Assembly (NCBI GenBank): GCA_021773035.1
Contig: JAJFKU010000063.1
Span: 353,243-417,242 of the forward strand
DNA from: Woeseiaceae bacterium
Lineage (GTDB): Bacteria; Pseudomonadota; Gammaproteobacteria; Steroidobacterales; Woeseiaceae
DNA length: 64,000 nt
Direction: 5' to 3'
The notes under the pieces were generated by a model. It was not told where the DNA came from and searched no databases. It saw nothing but the letters and a program-made list of their open reading frames with translations. This document shows, in pieces, positions 48,560 to 57,304 of the stretch. How positions within the stretch are numbered: the stretch's first letter is position 1; the number at the start of each line of letters is the position of its first letter. Position numbers and translations under genes: made by a program.

Positions 48560-50371
48560 ATGAATAAGTATCCCGCCTGGCTAAACACGCTGGTATTCAC
48601 GATTCTGGTCGCTGGCTGCCTGCTGGCGTTGCCGAATATCTACGGCACGGTTCCGGCCATTCAGATTGCCGACAGCAACGGCGTCGCCTACGAGGACGCG
48701 AAACTCGATGAGTACACACAGGCCGTCGAGCAGCTGGGATTAACGCCTCAGGCTGTCTATATGCAAGATGGCCGGGTCGTGCTGCGTTTTGAGGAGGGCA
48801 CCGATATTGCGCCCATCGGCGAGGAGCTGAAGACGCGTTATCAACGTGTGGCAAGCGTTGCACAGACGCTTGCGCCGGAGCTGCCCGAGTGGTTGCGCAG
48901 CCTGGGGCTGAGTCCGATGAGCCTGGGCCTCGACCTGCGCGGTGGTGTCTACGTATTGCTGGAAGTCGATATGGACGCGGCTATTCAAACGCGAATGACG
49001 CTATATGAACAGTCGCTGAACGATAGCCTCCGGGGCGCAAAAATCAGGCACAGGGTAAATCTGAACAACGATGTCATCATGGTTCGCCTCAGCGATGCAG
49101 GCGATCTTGAGAATGCTCGCGACGTCGTGAGGCAGGCCGACGCCGACCTGTTGGTAGCGGATGGGGCCGACGGAAAATCCCTGTTGGTCCGGATGACCGA
49201 AACGCAGATAAAGGAGCGTCAGGACTTCGCCATCGACCAGAACATTACAACGCTGCGCAATCGCGTCAATCAACTCGGTGTCGCGGAACCACTGGTGCAG
49301 CGACAGGGTGTCGGTCGAATTGTCGTGCAGCTTCCCGGCGTCAAAGATCCAAACGAGATCAATAAGATACTGACCGCCACAGCGACGCTGGAATTCCGCC
49401 TGGTGGATCAGTCCGGAACCGAGCCGGGCTCGCGCCGCTACCAGGGCCGTCCGGGCGAGGATTCGCAGATACTGAAACGCAAGGTCATTGCATCGGGCGA
49501 TCAGATCATCGACGCGGCGGCCGGATTCGATCAGGGTCAGCCGATTGTTTCGATAAAGCTCGATTCGTCCGGTGGCGAGAGCATGCTGAATACAACGCTG
49601 GAAAATGTCGGCAAGCCGATGTCCACGGTATTCATCGAAACCGAGCGAGTGGCCGTGACGCGCGGCGGTGAAACGGAATACCGCATAGTCAAAACCGAGG
49701 AAATCATAAATACGGCAACGATCCGCGGCATTTTCAAGAACAACTTCCAGATCAGCGGATTGCGGCCGGGCGAAGCGGCCAGCCTCGCGCTGCTTCTCCG
49801 GGCGGGTGCCTTGGCTGCGCCGGTCTACAAGATTGACGAACGAACGATCGGCCCGAGCCTGGGCCAGGACAATATCGACCGTGGCTTCAACGCCATCAAG
49901 ATCGGTTTCTTTGCGGTGATCCTCTTCATGATCGTTTACTACCGCGCATTCGGCATGATCGCCAACATCGCGCTGTTTTCAAATCTCGTGTTCATCGTTG
50001 CCATGTTGTCGTTACTGCAGGCTTCGCTGACCTTGCCCGGTATCGCCGGTATTGTGCTGACTGTCGGCATGGCCGTCGACGCCAATGTGCTGATATTCGA
50101 GCGCATTCGAGAGGAGCTCTCGGCCGGGGCCTCGCCGCAGACGGCGATCAACTCGGGTTACGAAAAGGCCCTGTCGTCGATCGCCGATGCCAATATCACA
50201 ACGCTTATTGCGGCGGTCGTTTTGTTTGGTGTCGGTACCGGTCCCATCAAGGGATTTGCAATCACTCTGATGCTCGGCATCATCACGTCAATGTTCACGG
50301 CGATCATCGGAACGCGATCGATCGTCAACCTCATATTCGGCGGGCGCAAGCTCGAGTCGGTTCCGGTCTAG
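48560..50371 (+). CDS. secD: Protein translocase subunit SecD
   Basis: The 603-residue membrane protein has one N-terminal helix, a large periplasmic P1 region with L-G-L-D-L-R-G-G-V, a base region with V-V-Q-L-P-G-V-K-D-P, and five C-terminal helices with D-A-N-V-L-I-F-E-R-I-R-E-E. SecD uses the proton gradient to help pull secreted proteins through SecYEG. Length is close to the E. coli protein. Confidence 0.97.
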   Translation: MNKYPAWLNTLVFTILVAGCLLALPNIYGTVPAIQIADSNGVAYEDAKLDEYTQAVEQLGLTPQAVYMQDGRVVLRFEEGTDIAPIGEELKTRYQRVASVAQTLAPELPEWLRSLGLSPMSLGLDLRGGVYVLLEVDMDAAIQTRMTLYEQSLNDSLRGAKIRHRVNLNNDVIMVRLSDAGDLENARDVVRQADADLLVADGADGKSLLVRMTETQIKERQDFAIDQNITTLRNRVNQLGVAEPLVQRQGVGRIVVQLPGVKDPNEINKILTATATLEFRLVDQSGTEPGSRRYQGRPGEDSQILKRKVIASGDQIIDAAAGFDQGQPIVSIKLDSSGGESMLNTTLENVGKPMSTVFIETERVAVTRGGETEYRIVKTEEIINTATIRGIFKNNFQISGLRPGEAASLALLLRAGALAAPVYKIDERTIGPSLGQDNIDRGFNAIKIGFFAVILFMIVYYRAFGMIANIALFSNLVFIVAMLSLLQASLTLPGIAGIVLTVGMAVDANVLIFERIREELSAGASPQTAINSGYEKALSSIADANITTLIAAVVLFGVGTGPIKGFAITLMLGIITSMFTAIIGTRSIVNLIFGGRKLESVPV

Positions 50372-50375
50372 GCTT

Positions 50376-51314
50376 ATGCGCTTAATCAAAGAAAAAACCA
50401 GTATAGATTTCCTTGGCCCAACGCGGCGCAAAGTTGCTGTGGCATTGTCAATATTGTTCGTCGCGGTTTCCCTGGTGTCACTGGCCACCCGCGGCCTGGA
50501 ATTCGGTATCGACTTCACGGGCGGTATCTTGCTGGAGGTTGGTTATCCTCAGGCTGCGAACCTCGAAGAGATTCGCAGCGACCTTGCGAACGCGGGCTAT
50601 ACGAGCGCGCAGGTGCAGTTGTTCGGCGCGGACGACGTGGTACTGGTGCGTTTGCCGCCGCAAGAGGGCAACGTCGACGAGATTCGAAACCGGCTGCAGC
50701 AGCTTTTGCACGCCGATGATGATGGCACTGTGATGCGGCGACTTGAGTTCGTTAGCCCACAGGTCGGCAGCGAACTCGCCGAACGCGGTGCGCTGGCAAT
50801 GGTCGTCGCGCTGATGATGATCTTTGTTTACGTAATGATTCGCTTTCAGTGGAAGTTTTCGGCGGGAGCAGTGGCGGCACTGGCGCATGATGCCATTGTG
50901 ACGGTGGGTTTCTTTTCGATCTTCGGCCTGCCGTTCGACCTGACTGTCGTCGCGGCGGTACTCGCCGTTATCGGTTACTCGCTGAACGATACCGTTGTTG
51001 CCTTTGACAGAATTCGCGAGAACTTCTTTGCACTGCGCGGAACGACTGCCGAAGAGGCCATGAATATATCGATCAACGAAATGCTCGCGCGAACGCTGAT
51101 CACCGGTCTGACGACCTTGCTTGTGCTGGCTGCATTGCTGGTGCTGGGTGGCGAATCAATCGCACCGTTCTCGATAGCGTTGATCGTTGGCATCATCGTT
51201 GGTACGTACTCGTCGATCTACACGGCGAGCGCGACGGCACTGATGCTGGACGTGAACGCGCAGGACCTGATCGAGCCGATCAAAGACCCGTCGCTTATCG
51301 ACGATTTGCCCTAG
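50376..51314 (+). CDS. secF: Protein translocase subunit SecF
   Basis: The 312-residue protein has D-F-T-G-G near residue 47, six membrane helices and G-Y-S-L-N-D-T-V-V-A-F-D-R-I-R-E-N, the signature shared with SecD. It starts four bases after secD. Its stop touches the repeat-like motif that fills the gap to suhB. Confidence 0.97.
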   Translation: MRLIKEKTSIDFLGPTRRKVAVALSILFVAVSLVSLATRGLEFGIDFTGGILLEVGYPQAANLEEIRSDLANAGYTSAQVQLFGADDVVLVRLPPQEGNVDEIRNRLQQLLHADDDGTVMRRLEFVSPQVGSELAERGALAMVVALMMIFVYVMIRFQWKFSAGAVAALAHDAIVTVGFFSIFGLPFDLTVVAAVLAVIGYSLNDTVVAFDRIRENFFALRGTTAEEAMNISINEMLARTLITGLTTLLVLAALLVLGGESIAPFSIALIVGIIVGTYSSIYTASATALMLDVNAQDLIEPIKDPSLIDDLP

Positions 51315-51334
51315 GGCTCTGACCCCTTTGTCCC
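51314..51334. repeat. Short GGGACAAAGGGGTCAGAGCCC-type motif (solo copy)
   Basis: The 21 bases that fill the gap between the convergent secF and suhB stops read, on the minus strand, GGGACAAAGGGG then TCAGAGCCC. From memory, this motif is widespread between genes in proteobacteria and is often found near REP-associated tyrosine transposases. No transposase is present, and I found no second copy in the window. Confidence 0.45.
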
Positions 51335-51335
51335 T

Positions 51336-52133
51336 TCACGCGAGGATGGCCTTGATCTCTTTCGCGCAAAGTTTGGCAAGCCCGCTGTAAATTCGCGGCG
51401 TACCGGCCAGCACGTGGCCGGTTTCGAGATGATTCTCACTGCCATCGAGTGCGCTGACGATGCCGCCGGCCTCCCGGATGATCAGCGTTCCGGCGGCCAG
51501 GTCCCAGGGTTGCAGACCGGTCTCCCAGAACGCGTCGAACCGCCCGCAGGCGACGTAGCAAAGATCGAGAGCCGCTGCGCCGGGGCGGCGGACCCCGGAT
51601 GTGTTTGTTACGACCTTCCCAAGCATCGAGAGGTAGGGCGCAAGTTCATGGTCTGCCTGGCGATACGGGAAGCCCGTGCCGATCAGTGAGCGCTCGAGAT
51701 CACGGTTGCCGCTAACGCGAATTTTGTGGTCGTCGAGTACTGCGCCCTCGCCACGGGATGCCGTAAACAACTCCTCGCGCATCGGGTCGTAGACAACGCC
51801 GTGCTCAAGTCTGCCGTTGACCTGCACGGCGATAGAAACAGCGAACACCGGAAAGCCGTGCAGGTAGTTGGTGGTGCCGTCGAGCGGATCGATGATCCAG
51901 ACATGATCGGATTCGCCCTGGATGCCGGACTCCTCCGCGTGAATGGCGTGCTCGGGATAGTGCTTGTGAATGACATCGATGATGGCACGTTCTGCGGCGA
52001 GATCCGCCGAACTGACGAAATCGTTGTGGCCTTTCTTTTCAACAGTCAGCTTGTCGCGCTTGTTGAAGTTTCTTCCCAATACGGCACCGGCGCGCCGCGC
52101 CGCCATTACCGCTACGTTGAGTAGTGCGTGCAT
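51336..52133 (-). CDS. suhB: Inositol-1-monophosphatase family protein SuhB
   Basis: The 265-residue phosphatase has E-E-S-G near residue 67, I-I-D-P-L-D-G-T-T-N-Y-L-H-G and W-D-L-A-A-G-T-L-I. SuhB hydrolyses inositol phosphate and in E. coli also binds the rRNA antitermination complex. It is divergent from trmJ, the usual gammaproteobacterial layout. Confidence 0.94.
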   Translation of the reverse strand: MHALLNVAVMAARRAGAVLGRNFNKRDKLTVEKKGHNDFVSSADLAAERAIIDVIHKHYPEHAIHAEESGIQGESDHVWIIDPLDGTTNYLHGFPVFAVSIAVQVNGRLEHGVVYDPMREELFTASRGEGAVLDDHKIRVSGNRDLERSLIGTGFPYRQADHELAPYLSMLGKVVTNTSGVRRPGAAALDLCYVACGRFDAFWETGLQPWDLAAGTLIIREAGGIVSALDGSENHLETGHVLAGTPRIYSGLAKLCAKEIKAILA

Positions 52134-52184
52134 GAAACGATTCCGTCAATGTCAAAGAACTTGGGCTTTTGGGCAACAACACTG

Positions 52185-52212
52185 TTGGCCCGGGCCGCCG
52201 GAGCGGTAGAAT
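52185..52212 (+). promoter_or_regulatory. Promoter of the trmJ-isc operon
   Basis: TTGGCC (52185-52190) and TAGAAT (52207-52212) are 16 bases apart, matching at four and five positions. Transcription would begin about 35 bases before the trmJ ATG. Confidence 0.5.
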
Positions 52213-52252
52213 ACCGGACTTTTACCGGTCTGTCCCGCCAGGGTCCTAAAAC

Positions 52253-52969
52253 ATGTCGATACGAATTGTACTCGTTGGAACGACGCATCCCGGAAACATC
52301 GGTGCCGTTGCGCGGGCGATGAAGAACATGGGTGTCAGCGATCTCGCCCTGGTGAATCCGAAACACTTCCCGCACGAAGACGCCACGGCCCGTGCCTCCG
52401 GTGCCACCGATATTCTCGATAGTACGACCGTCGTGTCCTCGCTCGCGGAAGCACTGACCGACTGCGTTTACGTGGCGGGCGCCAGCGCCCGCTCGAGAAC
52501 CATAAACTGGCCGACGATGAGTCCCCGGGACTGCGTTGAACGGCTGCTACTCGAGAGCAAAGGGGGAAAGGTAGCGGCCGTGTTCGGGCCGGAGAAAAGC
52601 GGGCTGAATAACGATGACCTCGATCTGTGTCATACGCTGCTGACGATTCCCACGGACCCGGGTTTCAGCTCTTTGAACCTGGCGATGGCCGTGCAGATAC
52701 TGACCTATGAGTTACGGGTCGCGAGTTTCATCGACCCGGGAGCCGCCTTCGAGAGCGAAGCGCCGCCGGCGACTGCCGGAGAGATGGAGCATTTCTATAC
52801 TCATCTGGAACAGGTTCTCGAGGACATCCGCTTTCTCGACCCGGATAATCCTCGTCACCTGATGCGGCGCATGCGGCGGCTATTCATCCGCGCGCGGCCG
52901 GACAAGAACGAAGTCAATATCCTGCGCGGCGTTTTGACCGCGATCGATCGCAGCCGGGGATCCAGCTAG
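52253..52969 (+). CDS. trmJ: tRNA (cytidine/uridine-2'-O-)-methyltransferase TrmJ
   Basis: The 238-residue SPOUT protein has H-P-G-N-I-G-A-V-A-R-A near residue 12, F-G-P-E-K-S-G-L-N and L-N-L-A-M-A-V-Q-I. It methylates the ribose at position 32 of several tRNAs. The iscS-like gene begins with GTG inside its stop codon. In E. coli iscR lies between the two; here it is missing. Confidence 0.94.
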   Translation: MSIRIVLVGTTHPGNIGAVARAMKNMGVSDLALVNPKHFPHEDATARASGATDILDSTTVVSSLAEALTDCVYVAGASARSRTINWPTMSPRDCVERLLLESKGGKVAAVFGPEKSGLNNDDLDLCHTLLTIPTDPGFSSLNLAMAVQILTYELRVASFIDPGAAFESEAPPATAGEMEHFYTHLEQVLEDIRFLDPDNPRHLMRRMRRLFIRARPDKNEVNILRGVLTAIDRSRGSS

Positions 52970-54132
52970 TGTCGGCCGATCTTGAACCGATCTACCTGGA
53001 CTACGCCGCGACGACACCGGTGGATGGCCGCGTCGCAGAGCGCATGCGCGAAGTGCAGGACAGGTTCTACTTCAATCCATCGTCGAATCATTTCGCAGGG
53101 CGGCGCAGTGCCGCGGTGGTGGACGCGGCGGCCGGGCAGCTCGCCCGGCTGCTGAACGCCGATCCGGCCGAATTTCTCTGGACCTCCGGCGCGACGGAGT
53201 CGAACAACCTGGCGATTATCGGCGCTGCTAAGCAACGCCAGCACAGCGGCAGGCATCTCGTCACCCTGCGCACTGAACATAAAGCGGTGGTGGACGTATT
53301 TCGTGCGCTGGAAAAACAGGGCTTTGAAGTGAGCTGGCTGGAGCCGGACCCCGACGGGCGATTGCCACCGGAGCGTTTTCAGGCGGCGCTGAGAGAAGAT
53401 ACCCAGCTCGCATCGATTATGCAGACCAACAATGAAACCGGCGTAGTGCAGGATATTCAGAGTCTGGGTGCCATCAGCCGGTCGCGCGGCGTCGTGTTTC
53501 ATGTCGACGGTGCCCAGTCCGTGGGCAAGATGCCCGTAGATATGGCCGCACTGCCGGTGGATCTGATGTCGATTACCGCGCACAAACTTTACGGGCCCAA
53601 AGGCGTTGGCGCACTGTATGTCGCGAACGGAACGGCAATTGAGGCGCAGATGTTTGGCGGCGGGCAGCAACGTCGCTTGCGGCCCGGGACGCTGCCGGTC
53701 GACCTGATTGCCGGCTTCGGTGAGGCCGCCGCCGTGGCCGCGACCCGCCTGGAAGACGACCTGACGCGGCTCGCAGCGCTCAAAGCGCAGTTGCTCGAGG
53801 GTATTCGCGACCTCGATGGCCTGTACGTCAATGGTCCGGAACATGACGCCTACCCGGGTATTCTGAACGTCGGTATCGAGGACGTCGAAGGCGAGAGCCT
53901 GCTGCTCGCACTGGAACCCCTGTGTGTGGCGACCGGCTCGGCCTGCAATTCGCAAAGCCAGGAACCCTCCTATGTGCTGCGTGCGCTGGGGCGCAGCGAT
54001 ATACAGGCGCAGAGCGCCATTCGTTTCAGCCTCGGACGGCAAACGACCCGGGAGGAGATTGAGCGGGCGGTATCGCTGTATCGCGGCGCGGTCGCAAAGT
54101 TGCGCGATCTGGCGCCGGCGAGGACAGCATGA
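52969..54132 (+). CDS. iscS: Cysteine desulfurase (IscS/NifS family)
   Basis: The 387-residue PLP enzyme has L-D-Y-A-A-T-T-P near residue 10, H-V-D-G-A-Q-S, PLP Lys206 in T-A-H-K-L-Y-G-P-K-G and persulfide Cys326 in A-T-G-S-A-C-N-S. It supplies sulfur for iron-sulfur clusters and tRNA thiolation. The start is GTG overlapping the trmJ stop. The gene overlaps the scaffold gene behind it by four bases. Confidence 0.94.
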   Translation: MSADLEPIYLDYAATTPVDGRVAERMREVQDRFYFNPSSNHFAGRRSAAVVDAAAGQLARLLNADPAEFLWTSGATESNNLAIIGAAKQRQHSGRHLVTLRTEHKAVVDVFRALEKQGFEVSWLEPDPDGRLPPERFQAALREDTQLASIMQTNNETGVVQDIQSLGAISRSRGVVFHVDGAQSVGKMPVDMAALPVDLMSITAHKLYGPKGVGALYVANGTAIEAQMFGGGQQRRLRPGTLPVDLIAGFGEAAAVAATRLEDDLTRLAALKAQLLEGIRDLDGLYVNGPEHDAYPGILNVGIEDVEGESLLLALEPLCVATGSACNSQSQEPSYVLRALGRSDIQAQSAIRFSLGRQTTREEIERAVSLYRGAVAKLRDLAPARTA

Positions 54133-54500
54133 TCGTCGATCCCTACAATTCGCGGGTTCGCGAGTATTTCACGAACCCAATGCATTGCGGCGATGTCGCC
54201 GGCGGTGCCATTGGCTACTTCGAGGACCAGGGCATACGGCTGCGTCTCTCGGCCGCCATTGACGGTGACACGATAACCCGCCTGCGATTCCATGCCTGGG
54301 GCTGCCCGCACACCATTGCAGCGGCCGAGGCGACCTGCCGCCGTTTCGAGGGCGGGGCGGCGGCTGAGCTTGAAGACTTCGAAACCGGACAGATAATGAA
54401 GGATCTGGCTGTACCTATAGAGAAAACCGGACGTATACTAGTCCTTGAAGATACGGTTCGGTCGCTTGGGCAGGCTATCCGGGACCTCACAGACACTTAA
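54129..54500 (+). CDS. IscU-like scaffold protein lacking two cluster ligands
   Basis: The 123-residue protein has the IscU/NifU N-terminal fold, with E-Y-F-T-N-P near residue 12 and W-G-C-P-H-T-I-A-A-A-E. Only the middle cluster ligand (Cys59, equal to Cys63 of E. coli IscU) is present. The region of Cys37 reads G-Y-F-E-D and the H-C-S motif at Cys106 reads T-G-R. Cys20 and Cys70 are elsewhere. It may be a modified scaffold, a sulfur carrier or a regulator of the desulfurase. Confidence 0.82.
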   Translation: MIVDPYNSRVREYFTNPMHCGDVAGGAIGYFEDQGIRLRLSAAIDGDTITRLRFHAWGCPHTIAAAEATCRRFEGGAAAELEDFETGQIMKDLAVPIEKTGRILVLEDTVRSLGQAIRDLTDT

Positions 54501-54513
54501 ACACAGGATTGAC

Positions 54514-54837
54514 ATGGCGATTTCCCTGACGGACTCGGCGGCAGATCGGGTTCGCACCTACCTCGATAAGCGCGGCTCCGGCGTTGGGCTGCGGCTGGGT
54601 GTTACCCAGACCGGCTGTTCGGGCTACTCCTACGTCATCAATTACGCCGAGGAGATCGATGGTGCCGACGTCGTGTTCGAAGACAAGGGTGTCACCGTCG
54701 TCGTCGATCCGGAGGCTCTGCAGCTCATCGACGGTACCGAGGTTGATTTTGTTAAAAACGGCCTGAATGAGGCGTTCAGCTTCCGCAATCCCAATGTTTC
54801 CGGCGAATGCGGTTGTGGCGAAAGCTTCAACGTCTGA
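54514..54837 (+). CDS. iscA: A-type iron-sulfur carrier IscA
   Basis: The 107-residue protein has the three A-type cysteines: Cys35 in G-C-S-G-Y and Cys99/Cys101 in C-G-C-G. It carries iron-sulfur clusters to target proteins. It is the last gene of the short isc set; hscB, hscA, fdx and iscX are absent. Confidence 0.94.
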   Translation: MAISLTDSAADRVRTYLDKRGSGVGLRLGVTQTGCSGYSYVINYAEEIDGADVVFEDKGVTVVVDPEALQLIDGTEVDFVKNGLNEAFSFRNPNVSGECGCGESFNV

Positions 54838-54854
54838 AACTGCCGTAGTAGAAT
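54826..54854 (+). promoter_or_regulatory. Promoter candidate for ndk
   Basis: TTCAAC (54826-54831) and TAGAAT (54849-54854) are 17 bases apart. A TGCCCG/CGGGCA hairpin (54874-54893) follows in the leader; it could also mark the end of the isc transcript. Confidence 0.4.
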
Positions 54855-54930
54855 TAACGGTTTACATCTGTCTTGCCCGGCGGTGATCGGGCAGCAAAAT
54901 CACTTGAAACCAAAACCTAAGGACTAGCAC

Positions 54931-55362
54931 ATGGCTGTTGAGCAAACGCTCTCCATCATCAAACCTGATGGCGTACAAAAAAACCTGATCGGAGAAATCT
55001 ACAACCGTTTTGAAAAAGCCGGTCTGGAAATTGTCGCCGCTCGCATGATGCACCTGACGAAAGAGCAGGCGGGGGGCTTCTATGAAGTTCATAAAGAGCG
55101 GCCCTTCTTTAACGATCTTGTGAGCTATATGACATCGGGTCCTGTCGTCGTGCAGGTATTGCGCGGCGAAGCTGCCATTGCGAAAAATCGCGAAATTATG
55201 GGCGCGACCAATCCAGCCGACGCCGATCCTGGCACCATCCGTGCGGACCATGCGGCAAGCATTGAGGAAAACGTTGTGCACGGCTCTGATGCTGCCGAGA
55301 CGGCCGCTCATGAGATCGCGTACTTTTTCGGTGATGACGGCGTTTGTCCGAGAACCCGATGA
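54931..55362 (+). CDS. ndk: Nucleoside diphosphate kinase
   Basis: The 143-residue enzyme has I-I-K-P-D-G-V near residue 9, the phosphohistidine His117 in N-V-V-H-G-S-D and the A-E-T-A segment. It balances nucleoside triphosphate pools. It begins the ndk-rlmN-pilW-rodZ-hisS run. Confidence 0.98.
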   Translation: MAVEQTLSIIKPDGVQKNLIGEIYNRFEKAGLEIVAARMMHLTKEQAGGFYEVHKERPFFNDLVSYMTSGPVVVQVLRGEAAIAKNREIMGATNPADADPGTIRADHAASIEENVVHGSDAAETAAHEIAYFFGDDGVCPRTR

Positions 55363-55394
55363 TCGGTCAGCGCGGGAAATAGTCGGACACTGTT

Positions 55395-56531
55395 GTGACG
55401 AGCACTGCAAAAAAGGTGAACCTGCTCGGATTGTCGCAAGACGATCTGGAGCAGTTCCTTGTCGCGCGAGGCGAAAAACCGTTTCGTGCCCGGCAGATTA
55501 TGCAGTGGGTTTATCAGCGCGGTGTCGACGACTTCGATGCGATGACCGACCTGTCGAAGAAGCTGCGCAGCGAACTGAAGCAGGGCGCTGAAATCGTCCC
55601 GCCGCCGGTGCAGACGAGACACGATTCAAAAGACGGCTGCGTCAAATGGTTGTTCTCCGGCGGCTCGGGACAGGCAGTGGAAACGGTATTCATACCGGAG
55701 GCCGATCGCGGCACGCTGTGTATTTCTTCGCAGGTAGGTTGCGCACTCGACTGTTCCTTTTGTGCGACCGGCGCGCAGGGTTTTAATCGCAATCTGAGCA
55801 GTGCCGAAATTATCGGTCAGGTCCGACACGCCATTCGCGAGCTGCCGAGCCGCAGCAACGGCGAGTCCGCCGTCACGAATGTCGTTTTCATGGGCATGGG
55901 CGAGCCGCTGGCGAATTACCGCAATGTGGTTCCCGTCCTCGAACTGCTGGTATCGGACTGGTCTTACGGCATGTCCCGGCGGCGCGTCACGTTGAGTACC
56001 TCGGGTATCGTTCCCCATATCCATAAGCTTGCCGATGACTGCAATGTCGCACTTGCCGTTTCCCTGCACGCACCGAATGATGAATTGCGCGACCAGATTG
56101 TGCCGATCAACAGACTGCACCCGATCGCCACGCTGCTGGAAGCCTGCTGGGCCTACGCTGCAAAACGTTCGAACCGTTTCATTACGTTCGAGTACGTCAT
56201 GCTGCGTGGCGTTAACGATTCCCTGCTGCATGCGAAGCAACTGGCGAAGTTGTTGCAGGGCAAACCGGCGAAGGTAAACCTCATTCCTTTCAATCCCTTT
56301 CCGGGTACAGAGTTTAAGCGCTCATCGGCGGAGACGATTCGGCATTTCCAGGACAGCTTGCGGCACAGCGGGCTCGTGGCGACAACGCGCAAGACGCGTG
56401 GTGACGATATCGATGCGGCATGCGGGCAACTCGCCGGCAGAGTCAGCGATCGGGTTAAGAAGCGGCTGGGCGAGAAATCTTTCGGTCAGGTGGTCAATGG
56501 CGACAAAAGCATAAGGATGTCATCGGTATGA
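55395..56531 (+). CDS. rlmN: Dual-specificity 23S rRNA/tRNA adenine-C2 methyltransferase RlmN
   Basis: The 378-residue radical-SAM enzyme has C-A-L-D-C-S-F-C-A-T-G, M-G-M-G-E-P-L-A-N-Y, S-T-S-G and a C-terminal methyl-carrying Cys before G-Q-L. It methylates A2503 of 23S rRNA and A37 of some tRNAs. The start is GTG. It overlaps pilW by four bases. Confidence 0.96.
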   Translation: MTSTAKKVNLLGLSQDDLEQFLVARGEKPFRARQIMQWVYQRGVDDFDAMTDLSKKLRSELKQGAEIVPPPVQTRHDSKDGCVKWLFSGGSGQAVETVFIPEADRGTLCISSQVGCALDCSFCATGAQGFNRNLSSAEIIGQVRHAIRELPSRSNGESAVTNVVFMGMGEPLANYRNVVPVLELLVSDWSYGMSRRRVTLSTSGIVPHIHKLADDCNVALAVSLHAPNDELRDQIVPINRLHPIATLLEACWAYAAKRSNRFITFEYVMLRGVNDSLLHAKQLAKLLQGKPAKVNLIPFNPFPGTEFKRSSAETIRHFQDSLRHSGLVATTRKTRGDDIDAACGQLAGRVSDRVKKRLGEKSFGQVVNGDKSIRMSSV

Positions 56532-57304
56532 AAACGAGTAATCCGAATAGTTTGATAATCCCGGCGACGATTTGTCTTGCGTTGATGAGCGGCTGCATTT
56601 CGACGACGACTGGCTCGGTGACCGAGCCTGTGCGCAATGAGGAAGATGCGGCGCAACTGAACTACGAACTGGGAGCGCGTTACTATAACAGCGGCAATTA
56701 CGAGATCGCTCGTGACCGCCTGCTGCTGGCGGCTGAGCTGAACCCGCGACTGGCCGTGGTGCATACAACCCTGGGCTTGACCTACGAAGCGCTCGACAAT
56801 CCGCGCCTGGCGAAGGCGTCCTATGAGACTGCGATCCGTGTGGCGCCGCGGGACTTCGATATTCAAAACGCTTATGCCGTGTTTCTTTGCCAGCAAGAGG
56901 AGTTTCTGCAGGCACAGAAGTTTTTCGAAAAGGCAGCCAGCCATCCGGAAAACGACAATGCCGAAGTCACGCTGACGAACGCAGGTGTCTGCATGGTACA
57001 AAGGTCGGAAGTGGAGCTGGCAGAGAGTAATTTCAGAGCGGCGCTGAAACATAAGGCCAACCACGCCGAAGCTTTGCTGCAACTGTGCCTGCTGGAATTC
57101 AAGCAGGAGAATTACCTGAGTTCACGCGCGTTTCTGCAGCGCTGGATGGCCGACAATGTGCCGACGGCGGGTATTCTGTACCTGGCATCCAGGATCGAGG
57201 ACATGCTCGGTAACGACCGTGGCCGGACCGAATTCGAAGATCGGCTGATTCGCGAGTTTCCAAGCTCCACGGAAGCGCGCAGGGTGTTGGGCGCAGGCCA
57301 ATGA
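56528..57304 (+). CDS. pilW: Type IV pilus biogenesis lipoprotein PilW/PilF
   Basis: The 258-residue protein has a lipoprotein signal with L-M-S-G-C (Cys23) and about six TPR repeats (residues 42-240), matching PilF/PilW, which assists assembly of the PilQ secretin in the outer membrane. Position between rlmN and rodZ is typical. It overlaps rodZ by four bases. Confidence 0.92.
   Translation: MKTSNPNSLIIPATICLALMSGCISTTTGSVTEPVRNEEDAAQLNYELGARYYNSGNYEIARDRLLLAAELNPRLAVVHTTLGLTYEALDNPRLAKASYETAIRVAPRDFDIQNAYAVFLCQQEEFLQAQKFFEKAASHPENDNAEVTLTNAGVCMVQRSEVELAESNFRAALKHKANHAEALLQLCLLEFKQENYLSSRAFLQRWMADNVPTAGILYLASRIEDMLGNDRGRTEFEDRLIREFPSSTEARRVLGAGQ

Noticed and set aside
52966..54042. Long open frame on the minus strand opposite iscS
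   Set aside because: It is fully antisense to a clear desulfurase gene and its translation shows no domain. Long antisense frames are common in GC-rich genes; similar ones lie opposite the ETF-ubiquinone oxidoreductase, hisS and der genes.
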